From positions 1 through 39,520 of IMG/VR virus record IMGVR_UViG_3300037323_000030: a stretch of DNA of 39,520 bases. One strand, written 5' to 3'. The notes beneath the pieces were generated by a model that was not told the DNA's origin, searched no databases, and worked only from the letters and a program-made list of their open reading frames with translations. The position numbers and the translations under genes are program-made. Below are positions 32,436 to 39,520 of the stretch, piece after piece; positions within the stretch are counted from its first letter, which is position 1; each line of letters starts with the position of its first letter. Origin of the DNA: a virus.

Positions 32436-33233
32436 ATGACTAAAAACTTACTGAGCGAAATCATAGCAAAGACTGAAAGACCTGCACCAAAAAATGTAGA
32501 GATGGATGAACTAATTGAAAAGATTCAATCTGGATACATTGCAAAGCGTGGGCCACGGCACCAGCAAAAGAAAAGCTTTGCCCCTTCCACTATTGCATAC
32601 GGTCACGGGGAGTGCGCTCGTTACTGGTACTTAGCTTTTGAGGGGGGTACCTTCGAAGACTACGCAGATCCATTTGCAGGAGCCAACATGACTAATGGAA
32701 CAAAGTCTCATGAGCGTATTCAGCAGGCAATGGAAGACTCTGGAATTTTAATTGACTCAGAGTTTAAGGTTATCAACGAAGACCCTCCCATCTTTGGTTA
32801 CGGAGACGTAATCTTAGATTGGAATGGAGAAGAACTCCTTGGAGAAATCAAGACAGCTATGGCTGAGGGGTTTGAGTACAGAAAGAAAAGCCGCAAGGCA
32901 AAGAGCGGTCACTTAATTCAGATCCTTATCTATATGAAAATTCTCAAGAAGGCAAGAGGAATTCTTATATATGAAAACAAGAATAATCATGAGCTGTTGG
33001 CTATACCTGTTGAGGTAAATGATTATTATATCGGTTGGGTAAATCGAGCATTTGACTGGATGAGAACTGTTAGAAAGACCTGGGAAGATCAAGTCCTTCC
33101 TGTTAAAAACTATCGGTCAAACTCTAAGATCTGCAAGACGTGCCCTTTGGCAAAGATCTGTGCCGATGCGGGAACCGGAGACGTTAAGATCAATGCATTG
33201 GAGTCGTTGGATGAAAAGTTGTCAGTGGTGTGA
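32436..33233 (+). CDS. Cas4/RecB-like Fe-S exonuclease
   Basis: 265 residues. PD-(D/E)XK nuclease core: GTKSHERIQ with H92, GYGDVILDW with D124, GEIKT with E137/K139 and GHLIQILIYM with Q162/Y166. Four cysteines suit a 4Fe-4S cluster: C60 in GECARYWYL and C233, C236, C242 in CKTCPLAKIC. This is the layout of Cas4 and RecB/AddB-like nucleases. In phages without CRISPR arrays they process DNA ends for recombination or replication, and no CRISPR repeat or cas gene is seen here. Starts at ATG 32436, overlaps the next gene by 23 nt. Confidence 0.88.
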   Translation: MTKNLLSEIIAKTERPAPKNVEMDELIEKIQSGYIAKRGPRHQQKKSFAPSTIAYGHGECARYWYLAFEGGTFEDYADPFAGANMTNGTKSHERIQQAMEDSGILIDSEFKVINEDPPIFGYGDVILDWNGEELLGEIKTAMAEGFEYRKKSRKAKSGHLIQILIYMKILKKARGILIYENKNNHELLAIPVEVNDYYIGWVNRAFDWMRTVRKTWEDQVLPVKNYRSNSKICKTCPLAKICADAGTGDVKINALESLDEKLSVV

Positions 33234-33504
33234 CGTAGAGTTTAAACCCAGCGTATCCTATCAGATATATTGCTCTCCAGATTGTAGAGGAGAAGCAACC
33301 AAAGAAAAGATTGCTGATCGGTACGCAAGGTCACGTCGCAATAAGATGATAACGAAAGAAAGACATTGTAAATTTTGCGGGGTAAAGCTTTCCGCATACA
33401 ACGATGATATCTTGTGTCAGGTATGCTTAATAAATCCAGCAGATGTGTCAAGGGCTTTACGTCAAATCAAGGGGATTGCTAATGGTAAACCTAAGTTTGA
33501 TTAA
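33211..33504 (+). CDS. Double zinc-finger protein
   Basis: 97 residues. Two CxxC...CxxxC/CxxC sites: C4/C7 (CQWC) with C21/C25 (CSPDC), then C53/C56 (CKFC) with C69/C72 (CQVC), flanking a basic stretch (RYARSRRNKMITKER). Start chosen at ATG 33211 because GGAG (33199-33202) is 8 nt before it; a longer frame from 33160 has no such site. It overlaps the Cas4-like gene by 23 nt and the RuvC gene by 23 nt. The structure suggests a small nucleic-acid-binding or structural zinc protein working with these recombination enzymes. Confidence 0.7.
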   Translation: MKSCQWCDVEFKPSVSYQIYCSPDCRGEATKEKIADRYARSRRNKMITKERHCKFCGVKLSAYNDDILCQVCLINPADVSRALRQIKGIANGKPKFD

Positions 33505-34057
33505 CCCACAACCTAAAAGAATATGTGCCATAGACGCTAGCACCAACAACCTAGCCTTTGCTATTTTTGATGGAGATGCCTTAGAGTCTTATGGAAAAAT
33601 TAACTTTAAGGGAAAAAACACATACGCAAAGGTTGCTGATTCTGCAATAAAGACAAGAGACTTCTTTGCTCAATACGGAAAAGTTGATGTCGTTGTTATA
33701 GAGCATACGATCTTTATGAACTCTCCAAAGACGGTATCAGACCTAGCCCTTGTCCAGGGGGCTATGCTAGGGGCCATGTCTATGTCAGGGGTAAAGCTAA
33801 TAAAGTCAATTAACCCAATTGCCTGGCAAGTCTTTATAGGTAACGGTAGATTAACAACACCAGAAAAACAATCTCTAAGATCTGAAACTCCTGGCAAGAG
33901 TGATTCGTGGTACAAGAACAACGAGAGAGAGTTCAGGAAGCAAAGAACAATTCGTTTTGCTAAAACTATATATGACTACAAGCTGGAAGATAATGACGTG
34001 GCAGATGCCATAGGGGTTGGCCATTACGCTATCAGCAACTGGTCAAAGCTAGGTTGA
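33482..34057 (+). CDS. ruvC: RuvC-like Holliday junction resolvase
   Basis: 191 residues with an RNase H-like fold. Catalytic acidic residues: D18 in CAIDAST, E74 in VVVIEHT and the C-terminal pair D172/D175 in EDNDVADAIGV. Glycine-rich linker and INPIAWQVFIGNG follow the phage RuvC pattern. It cleaves four-way junctions formed by recombination and clears DNA for packaging. Start at ATG 33482 supported by AAGGGG (33469-33474), 7 nt before; an upstream ATG at 33443 lies inside the previous gene without such a site. Together with the small PD-(D/E)XK protein there are two possible resolvases. Confidence 0.82.
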   Translation: MVNLSLINPQPKRICAIDASTNNLAFAIFDGDALESYGKINFKGKNTYAKVADSAIKTRDFFAQYGKVDVVVIEHTIFMNSPKTVSDLALVQGAMLGAMSMSGVKLIKSINPIAWQVFIGNGRLTTPEKQSLRSETPGKSDSWYKNNEREFRKQRTIRFAKTIYDYKLEDNDVADAIGVGHYAISNWSKLG

Positions 34058-34069
34058 CAGGGATAGGTT

Positions 34070-34225
34070 ATGGCTGCTAAACTCTACACAAATAACATAT
34101 GGCTAAAGAAAAGATTTCAACTAGATAGGAAAACTCCACAAGCAATAGCAGAAGAGTGCGGCGTCAGCGTAGCAACTATATATTTTTATTTAGATAAGTT
34201 TGGACTAAGGAAGGCAAGAAAATGA
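34070..34225 (+). CDS. 51-residue helix-turn-helix protein
   Basis: A 51-codon gene with a clear HTH: ATG 34070 with GGATAGG (34061-34067) just before it, and the helices RFQLDRKTPQAIAEECGVSVATIYFYLDKFGL. Its stop (34223-34225) overlaps the next ATG in ATGA form. It is probably a DNA-binding regulator or a minimal resolvase-type HTH. Similar short HTH proteins occur in phage genomes as regulators or as remnants of homing-endonuclease DNA-binding domains; no nuclease part is present here. Confidence 0.65.
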   Translation: MAAKLYTNNIWLKKRFQLDRKTPQAIAEECGVSVATIYFYLDKFGLRKARK

Positions 34226-34494
34226 GCAAGCAAACAGAGAATGATATTACAGAAGTCTTGGCTGGTATTGAGGATATGCTTGTTCTAAAAAACAGAGCAT
34301 ACGGAGATTCAGCCCTAGAACCAGTAAGGGTATTTTCTAAAGCAAACGCTACCGAGCAAATCCTGGTACGGCTAGACGACAAACTGTCTAGACTAAGCAA
34401 GGGGCACGAATATCCAGGAGATGACACTATCACGGACCTAATCGGTTACCTTGTTCTTCTTCTGATTGCAAGGAGGAGAGATGAGGGAGTATAG
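34222..34494 (+). CDS. DUF1599/Nmad1-like nucleotide-related protein
   Basis: 90 residues, all helical. Pattern KNRAYGDSALEPVRVFSKAN ... ILVRLDDKLSRLSKG ... DDTITDLIGYLVLLL is that of the DUF1599 family (nucleotide modification associated domain 1), related to MazG-type all-alpha enzymes. It is often found next to base-modification or dNTP genes in phages. Here it is immediately before the IMPDH/GMP-reductase-like gene, which overlaps it by 14 nt, and after the HTH gene with an ATGA overlap. Its exact reaction is unknown. Confidence 0.7.
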   Translation: MSKQTENDITEVLAGIEDMLVLKNRAYGDSALEPVRVFSKANATEQILVRLDDKLSRLSKGHEYPGDDTITDLIGYLVLLLIARRRDEGV

Positions 34495-35518
34495 TAACAA
34501 GGAACACCTGTCCTTTGATGACATTCTTTTGATCCCACAACATTCGGAAGCTGAATCTCGTAAAGATGTTTCTCTTAAAACTTCTATTGGAAGAGGATAC
34601 ACAAAGATCAATCTAGATATTCCGATTATCGGAGCACCAATGGATACCGTTTGCGAATGGGGAATGGTGGAATCTCTAGACTTCCATGGGGCCATGGGTA
34701 TCTTCCATCGCTATATGAAGATCGAAGAGCAAGCGGAGATGGTGCGTTCATCTCGCTCACTGGTGGGGCTTACCAATATAGGCTCCTCCGTTGGAGCAAG
34801 AGGCAGCTTTGTTGAGGATGCAAAAGTCCTAGCAGACATGGGGGCAAACCTGGTTCTAGTAGATGTTGCTAACGGTCATAACGTTAACGCAGCTAGTGCT
34901 GTGAGGGCTCTTCGCAAGTCGTTGGGATACAACATTCACATTATGGCTGGAAACGTTTCTACCTGGGAGGGATACGCAAGGCTTGCCGAGGCCGGGGCAG
35001 ACTCCGTCCGTGTGGGCATAGGTGGGGGATCTGCCTGTACGACCAGGGTAGTCAGTGGTCACGGAATGCCAACCCTCTCCTCCATTATGGACATTAGAGA
35101 AAAGTTTGACTACACAGAAGGACCCAGTGTGATTGCTGATGGCGGTATCCGTAACTCGGGAGATGCGGCAAAAGCCCTAGCAGCAGGAGCCCATGCAGTA
35201 ATGCTAGGAAGAGTGCTGGCTGGGACATCAGAATCTCCAGGGGACGTAGTGGATGGATACAAGGTCTTTCGTGGGATGGCCTCCAGGGAGGCACAGGAGG
35301 CCGGCAGAGGCTTCGTATCGGGGGTAGAGGGTATCTCAACCAGGGTTCCTTTCGTTGGAAGCGTTACCAATATTATTAATGACTTCAAGTCGGGACTTAG
35401 TAGTGCTCTTTCCTATACTGGATCAGACAACCTTGTTGACTTTTACACTGATAGCATGTATAATAGAGTATCTAGCAGTTCCTTAAATGAAACAAAACCA
35501 CACGCAAAGGAATCTTAA
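34481..35518 (+). CDS. IMP dehydrogenase/GMP reductase family protein
   Basis: 345 residues, a TIM barrel. The catalytic loop is [11 protein letters not shown] (C186), and upstream SFDDILLIP and [11 protein letters not shown] are family motifs. No CBS domains are present. The family converts between IMP and XMP (IMPDH) or reduces GMP to IMP (GMP reductase). FRGMAS resembles IMPDH, but the flap between it and the EG motif is short as in GMP reductase and the IMPDH Arg-Tyr pair is not evident, so I keep both possibilities. The last 30 residues are a Ser-rich extension. AGGAGG (34471-34476) fixes the ATG at 34481. Role: guanine nucleotide supply or balance during DNA synthesis. Confidence 0.85.
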   Translation: MREYSNKEHLSFDDILLIPQHSEAESRKDVSLKTSIGRGYTKINLDIPIIGAPMDTVCEWGMVESLDFHGAMGIFHRYMKIEEQAEMVRSSRSLVGLTNIGSSVGARGSFVEDAKVLADMGANLVLVDVANGHNVNAASAVRALRKSLGYNIHIMAGNVSTWEGYARLAEAGADSVRVGIGGGSACTTRVVSGHGMPTLSSIMDIREKFDYTEGPSVIADGGIRNSGDAAKALAAGAHAVMLGRVLAGTSESPGDVVDGYKVFRGMASREAQEAGRGFVSGVEGISTRVPFVGSVTNIINDFKSGLSSALSYTGSDNLVDFYTDSMYNRVSSSSLNETKPHAKES

Positions 35519-35820
35519 TGGTTAATCGTAAAACATCTACTCACATAAAGCCTACAAAGTTTTTCAAGTTTCCTGAAATTACTGTAGACGGCTTTGTCAT
35601 TGAAAAAGGGGAGATCATAAAGATTAAAGATGAGTGGGGCATGAGGTTTAAGTTTGACTCATTGGTCACAAACACTAGCACGGGTGCTCAGTGGATAGAC
35701 TGCTTTGAGGTTTACAAACTAAGGACCGGATGTACACGGTCATTCAGGCTAGACAGAGTTAAGAGAATTCCTAAGAGGAGGAAGCGCGTTGCGAGAAGAC
35801 CAGCTAGTAAGCCATCTTGA
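35518..35820 (+). CDS. Basic hypothetical protein
   Basis: 100 residues. The middle (DEWGMRFKFDSLVTNTSTGAQWIDCFEVYKL) is a compact beta segment, and the last 20 residues are strongly basic (KRIPKRRKRVARRPASK). No family is recognised with confidence. One-base TAATG overlap with the upstream gene, AAAGGA a few bases before the ATG. The basic tail is read in a second frame by the terminase small subunit, whose gene starts 32 nt before the end. A DNA- or RNA-contacting role is suggested only by charge. Confidence 0.65.
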   Translation: MVNRKTSTHIKPTKFFKFPEITVDGFVIEKGEIIKIKDEWGMRFKFDSLVTNTSTGAQWIDCFEVYKLRTGCTRSFRLDRVKRIPKRRKRVARRPASKPS

Positions 35821-36322
35821 TCAGGTAAATAAAGTTGTTGGCGAGTACCTTAAGGGTAATGATGCCACAAAGATTTCCAAGCAACTGGACATTCCAAGAA
35901 CAAAAGTTGTATCTTTAATTAAAGAGTGGCAGGTTCTTGCCTCAGACAATAGTGCCATTCGTGCAAGGGCCAAGGAAGCTCTTGCGGCAGCAGACGAGCA
36001 CTACAGCAGACTCATCGGCCAGGCTTATGAAGTTATCGATGAAGCAACGACAATGTCTAACCTTGGAGCAAAAACAAATGGCATCAAGCTAGTCATGGAC
36101 ATTGAGTCTAAGAGGATTGAAATGCTTCAAAAAGCGGGTCTGCTAGAGAACAAAGAACTGGCAGAAGAAATGGTAGAGATTGAAAGAAGACAGGATATAT
36201 TAATGAATATCCTTAAAGACATAGCTGCTGAACATCCAGAAATCAGAGACAAGGTTATGAGAAGACTCTCTGACGCCTCACAAAAGCTAAACGAAACTGT
36301 TACGATTGTCCATAATGTTTGA
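35789..36322 (+). CDS. terS: Putative terminase small subunit
   Basis: 177 residues. An N-terminal HTH (LKGNDATKISKQLDIPRTKVVSLIKEW) is followed by a long helical region (AAADEHYSRLIGQAYEVIDEATT ... EMVEIERRQDILMNILKDIAAEHPEI) suitable for ring formation. It overlaps the large subunit start by 8 nt, the standard arrangement. It should recognise the packaging site and control the motor. Starts with TTG 35789, supported by AGGAGG (35776-35781), 7 nt before. No ATG in frame fits as well. Sequence similarity to named families cannot be checked here. Confidence 0.72.
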   Translation: MREDQLVSHLDQVNKVVGEYLKGNDATKISKQLDIPRTKVVSLIKEWQVLASDNSAIRARAKEALAAADEHYSRLIGQAYEVIDEATTMSNLGAKTNGIKLVMDIESKRIEMLQKAGLLENKELAEEMVEIERRQDILMNILKDIAAEHPEIRDKVMRRLSDASQKLNETVTIVHNV

Positions 36323-38096
36323 TGACTTCCTGGAGGCCTTGGAGGATAGCGTATTCTTAGAGAAGCCAGTCGATGCCAAGACCTTTGTAGAGGGGGAAGA
36401 GTATTTGGCACAGCCCCCCCTCTCTGACATTCAGTATGACATTGTAGAAGCTATGAGTCAGATCTATCGTCAAGAAGACCTTCAGGCCCTGATGGGGTTT
36501 GAGGAGGGGAATAAATATTACAAGAAGTTTACAAAAAATGAGATCATACTAAAACTTGGCAAAGGTTCGGGGAAAGACTTTACCTCTACCGTAGCCGTAT
36601 CATACATTGTATATAAACTGCTTTGTCTTAAAGACCCCGCCAGGTATTATGGAAAGCCCTCCGGTGACGCTATTGATATTATCAATATCGCTATCAACGC
36701 GCAACAAGCTAAGAACGTTTTCTTTAAAGGATTTAAAACCAAGATTGAAAAGTCCCCATGGTTCGCAGGGAAGTATTACTCTAAGATGGACTCAATTGAG
36801 TTTGATCACTCTATTACCGTTTACTCTGGACATTCTGAAAGAGAATCTCACGAGGGCCTAAACCTTTTGGTAGCCATCCTGGATGAGATCTCTGGGTTTG
36901 CAAGTGAGGTTGCGACAGGAAATGATCAGGGGAAAACGGCTGACAATATTTACAAGGCCTTCCGTGGCACCGTGGACTCCCGCTTCCCAGACCTGGGCAA
37001 GGTAGTCTTACTATCATTTCCTAGGTACCCCGGAGATTTTATTTCTATCAAGTACGATGACGCAATTATGGAAAAGGAGGTTGTCGAAAGACAGCACACC
37101 TTCGTCATGAATCCTGATCTCCCAGAGGATGCTACTGGAAACTCTTTGGAAATTTCCTGGGAAGAGGATCATATCCTGTCTTACAAGTACCCTGGAGTGT
37201 TCGCACTTAAAAGACCAACTTGGGAAGTCAACCCTACCAGAAGCATCGAAGACTTTAAGATAGCCTTTTATACAGATCTTGGGGATGCCATGATGCGGTT
37301 TGCCTGTATCCCCACATTCTCTTCTGACGCATTCTTCAAGCAACGGGACAAGGTCCAATCAGCTATGACTATCAGGAACCCCCTAGATAACTTTAGAAGG
37401 TTTGATACAAGCTTTAAGCCAGACCCAACCAAGAAGTATTTTGTTCATGCTGACCTGGCACAAAGACACGACAAGTGCGCCGTCGCAATAGCTCACGTAG
37501 AAAAGTGGGTTAGCATACAGGTAATGAAAGACTATGAGCAAGTAGTTCCGGTTGTAGTAGTCGATGCTGTAGCCTGGTGGGAGCCAAAGCTAGAGGGGCC
37601 AGTAAACCTTTCTGAGGTAAAGCAGTGGATTCAGAACCTGAGGCGCGTGGGATTTGATTTAGGGATGGTTAGCTTTGACCGCTGGCAAAGTTTCGATATC
37701 CAGAATGAGCTAAAGTCCGTGGGTATTCGTACAGAGACAGTGTCTGTTGCTAAGAAGCATTATGAAGACATGGCAATGCTAATATACGAAGACCGACTTG
37801 CTTTGCCTACCATAGACCTGCTATTTGAAGAGCTAACGCAGCTTAAGATAATGAAAAATAACAGAGTAGACCATCCAAGGAAAAGCTCTAAGGACTTGGC
37901 TGACGCTGTGTGCGGTGCAGTGTTTGGGGCTATTTCACATACTCTTAGGGATAACTTTAAAGAGGTTGAGATCCATACCTTCAGGGATAGGTCGAGGGAC
38001 AGGCTTGACGAGCTCCCCGACAACGTGATACAATATAAGTCAAAGGAAATGCCGGAGGATGTTCGAGATTACCTAGACCGTTTTGGGCTTGTATAG
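36315..38096 (+). CDS. terL: Terminase large subunit
   Basis: 593 residues from ATG 36315, the packaging ATPase/nuclease. ATPase: Walker A LGKGSGKD (81-88) and Walker B VAILDEISG (D190, E191). RNase H-like nuclease domain: D380 in HADLAQRHD, D455 in SFDRWQSFD and D527/D530 in SKDLADAVCG. This order is the standard for the family. It translocates genomic DNA into procapsids and cuts it. A frame-open TTG at 36306 exists but neither start has a clear ribosome site, so coupling to terS is probable. It lies far from the capsid gene, with the tail and replication modules between. Confidence 0.93.
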   Translation: MFDDFLEALEDSVFLEKPVDAKTFVEGEEYLAQPPLSDIQYDIVEAMSQIYRQEDLQALMGFEEGNKYYKKFTKNEIILKLGKGSGKDFTSTVAVSYIVYKLLCLKDPARYYGKPSGDAIDIINIAINAQQAKNVFFKGFKTKIEKSPWFAGKYYSKMDSIEFDHSITVYSGHSERESHEGLNLLVAILDEISGFASEVATGNDQGKTADNIYKAFRGTVDSRFPDLGKVVLLSFPRYPGDFISIKYDDAIMEKEVVERQHTFVMNPDLPEDATGNSLEISWEEDHILSYKYPGVFALKRPTWEVNPTRSIEDFKIAFYTDLGDAMMRFACIPTFSSDAFFKQRDKVQSAMTIRNPLDNFRRFDTSFKPDPTKKYFVHADLAQRHDKCAVAIAHVEKWVSIQVMKDYEQVVPVVVVDAVAWWEPKLEGPVNLSEVKQWIQNLRRVGFDLGMVSFDRWQSFDIQNELKSVGIRTETVSVAKKHYEDMAMLIYEDRLALPTIDLLFEELTQLKIMKNNRVDHPRKSSKDLADAVCGAVFGAISHTLRDNFKEVEIHTFRDRSRDRLDELPDNVIQYKSKEMPEDVRDYLDRFGLV

Positions 38097-38159
38097 CCAC
38101 AAGATGTTGGGCATATTCAAAGATTGGGATACCACATTTAGTATAAAACGGAGATATAA

Positions 38160-38570
38160 TTGACTGTACCTATTGATATAGTTTACTTTTCAAACTATTC
38201 TGAAAACACAAAACGATTTGCGGAGAAGTTAGATGAAAATACTTACAGGATTCCTATTAGCACTAGCGCTGATAGTACTCCTGTTCGTATTAGGGACTTT
38301 GTTCTTCTTGTACCAACTTATGGCAATGGCGAAGGCCGAACAGCAATCCCAAGACAAGTACGATACTTTTTAAACGTCAAAGAAAACAGAGATCTTTTAC
38401 GTGGGGTTGTAGGTATGGGTAACATGAACTTCGGCAACAATTTTTGTAAGGCCGCAGATTTAATTAGTGCAAAAACAGGAGTGCCGGTTATTGCAAAGGT
38501 AGAAATATTTGGCACACAAGACGACGTTAACAAAGTAACAGAAAGGTTACATCTGCTTTATGGACAATGA
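38160..38570 (+). CDS. nrdI: NrdI, flavodoxin-like activator of class Ib ribonucleotide reductase
   Basis: 136 residues. FMN-binding signatures [16 protein letters not shown] at the N-terminus, [22 protein letters not shown] in the middle and [23 protein letters not shown] match NrdI. It supplies the oxidant that loads the dimanganese cofactor of the NrdF subunit. Starts at TTG 38160 with GGAG (38150-38153) 6 nt before. A 64-nt region separates it from terL; it holds a GTATAAA box (38141-38147) that may be a promoter, not convincing. The start of nrdE overlaps the last 11 bases. Confidence 0.9.
   Translation: MTVPIDIVYFSNYSENTKRFAEKLDENTYRIPISTSADSTPVRIRDFVLLVPTYGNGEGRTAIPRQVRYFLNVKENRDLLRGVVGMGNMNFGNNFCKAADLISAKTGVPVIAKVEIFGTQDDVNKVTERLHLLYGQ
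38233..38373 (+). CDS. Nested 46-residue membrane-protein-like frame in nrdI
   Basis: Reads a different frame inside nrdI: ATG 38233 with GGAG (38222-38225) 7 nt before it, stop TAA 38371-38373. The predicted product starts [18 protein letters not shown], one hydrophobic helix (about residues 5-30) followed by a polar tail ([14 protein letters not shown]), the layout of a small single-span membrane protein. It could be a genuine overprinted gene such as a lysis-related or membrane-remodelling protein, or a chance frame in A/T-rich coding DNA. No conservation can be assessed here. Confidence 0.3.
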   Translation: MKILTGFLLALALIVLLFVLGTLFFLYQLMAMAKAEQQSQDKYDTF

Positions 38571-39520
38571 CTACAGCTATCACGAACTAAACGCAATGCT
38601 CAATCTCTACGATGAGAATGGAAAGATCCAGTTTGACAAAGACAAGGAAGCAGCTAAGCACTACTTCCTTGACCATGTTAACTTAAATACAGTTTTCTTC
38701 CACAGCCTAAAGGAAAAGCTTGACTACCTTGTAGAGAACGAGTACTACGACGAGTCCGTGTTGGACATGTATGACTCTGATTTTATTAAGGACTTGTTCC
38801 AGCAAGCATACTCACACAAGTTTCGCTTCCAAACATTTTTGGGTGCGTATAAGTTTTATACCAGCTATGCATTAAAGACCTTCGATGGCACCCGATACCT
38901 TGAAAGATTTGAGGACAGGATTTGCATGAACGCCTTGATGCTAGCCGGAGGAGATAAAAAGTTTGCCCAGGATCTCGTAGAAGAGATAATCTCTGGGCGA
39001 TTCCAGCCTGCTACCCCAACCTTCCTTAATGCGGGCAAGAAGCAGAGGGGCGAGTTTGTATCTTGCTTCCTGCTTCGCATCGAAGATAACATGGAGTCTA
39101 TCGCTCGTGCTGTTAACTCTTCTTTGCAGTTGTCGAAGCGAGGCGGGGGGGTAGCACTTAACCTAACCAACCTACGTGAAGCCGGAGCACCCATTAAAAA
39201 GATTGAGAACCAGTCTTCTGGTGTCCTTCCAGTTATGAAGTTGCTAGAGGATAGTTTCAGCTATGCTAATCAGCTAGGTGCTAGGCAGGGGGCTGGGGCG
39301 GTATACCTTAATGCTCATCACCCAGACATCCTACAGTTCCTAGACACCAAGAGAGAGAATGCAGACGAGAAGGTTAGGATCAAAACCCTAAGTCTTGGGG
39401 TAGTTGTCCCAGACATTACACTTGAACTAGCGAAAGCTAATGAAGACATGTACCTCTTTTCTCCGTATGATGTAGAGAGGGTGTACGGCGTTCCAATGTC
39501 TGACATTTCTGTTACAGAAA
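38560..39520 (+). CDS. nrdE: NrdE, class Ib ribonucleotide reductase large subunit (5' part)
   Basis: Open reading frame running off the right edge; the first 320 codons are in the window. Class Ib features: N-terminal ATP-cone absent or short, [24 protein letters not shown] with the first catalytic Cys, then [43 protein letters not shown] and [13 protein letters not shown]. It reduces ribonucleotides to deoxyribonucleotides. Start at ATG 38560, overlapping nrdI by 11 nt, with GAAAGG about 13 nt upstream. nrdF is presumed to follow beyond the window. Confidence 0.93.
   Translation, partial: MDNDYSYHELNAMLNLYDENGKIQFDKDKEAAKHYFLDHVNLNTVFFHSLKEKLDYLVENEYYDESVLDMYDSDFIKDLFQQAYSHKFRFQTFLGAYKFYTSYALKTFDGTRYLERFEDRICMNALMLAGGDKKFAQDLVEEIISGRFQPATPTFLNAGKKQRGEFVSCFLLRIEDNMESIARAVNSSLQLSKRGGGVALNLTNLREAGAPIKKIENQSSGVLPVMKLLEDSFSYANQLGARQGAGAVYLNAHHPDILQFLDTKRENADEKVRIKTLSLGVVVPDITLELAKANEDMYLFSPYDVERVYGVPMSDISVTE

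Noticed and set aside
32436-33233. Cas4-like nuclease taken as part of a CRISPR system
   Set aside because: No CRISPR repeats or other cas genes are visible. Stand-alone Cas4-type nucleases are common in phage replication clusters.
34054-34059. TTGACA as a -35 box before the 51-codon HTH gene
   Set aside because: No -10-like hexamer lies about 17 bp downstream; it is the end of the RuvC gene.
38085-38100. Short CTTGT/ACAAG inverted repeat after terL as a terminator
   Set aside because: Five pairs only and no T tract.

Overview
This window is a continuous, gene-dense, plus-strand piece of a large tailed (siphovirus-type, long non-contractile tail) double-stranded DNA phage genome. Almost every base is coding, genes touch or overlap by 1 to 30 nt, and there is no integrase, repressor, tRNA or insertion sequence, so a virulent phage is likely. 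No portal, capsid protease, scaffold, holin or endolysin is visible. They must lie outside the window. The host cannot be read directly. Gram-positive-style Shine-Dalgarno sites, frequent TTG starts, two genes that look leaderless, a class Ib ribonucleotide reductase and a PHP-type DnaE polymerase fit an actinobacterial host, and the GC content (by eye in the mid-40s percent) would suit a low-GC aquatic actinobacterium. That host call is inference.

Layout. 1-4.5 kb: HK97-fold major capsid protein, an acidic repeat protein and four neck/connector-type proteins. 4.6-22.2 kb: tail tube protein, two paralogous tail-assembly chaperones, a 2658-residue tape measure protein and six minor tail/baseplate proteins, one of 1531 residues. 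22.2-26.4 kb: a helix-turn-helix plus AT-hook regulator, two small proteins, DnaB-type helicase, an unknown protein, DnaG-type primase and a putative ssDNA-binding protein. 26.4-34.1 kb: DnaE polymerase, MazG-like pyrophosphohydrolase, RecA-like recombinase, a small zinc-ribbon protein, small PD-(D/E)XK nuclease, DEDD exonuclease, an unknown protein, Cas4/RecB-type Fe-S nuclease, zinc-finger protein and RuvC-like resolvase. 34.1-39.5 kb: tiny HTH protein, DUF1599/Nmad1-like protein, IMPDH/GMP-reductase-family enzyme, basic unknown protein, terminase small and large subunits, NrdI and the start of NrdE (cut by the window edge).

Expression logic visible in the DNA. Three strong hairpin terminators sit directly behind the capsid, tail-tube and ssDNA-binding protein genes, and these are also the genes whose arginine codons are mostly CGN while most neighbours use AGA/AGG. 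A family of extended -10 promoters (TGNTATAAT-like) restarts transcription after the capsid gene, before and after the tail-tube gene, before the short chaperone and before the last tail gene. Two genes (long chaperone and the gene after the helicase) start about 7 nt after a -10 box with no Shine-Dalgarno site, as expected for leaderless messages.

The most interesting candidate system is the pair of tail-assembly chaperones. In most long-tailed phages a short and a long form come from one gene by programmed frameshift. Here they are two separate tandem paralogues, each with its own promoter, the long one apparently leaderless with AGR arginine codons and the short one with a good ribosome site and CGT codons. 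Second is a 46-residue membrane-protein-like frame with its own ribosome site nested inside nrdI. Small genes of 51 and 59 codons (HTH protein, zinc ribbon) are also reported.
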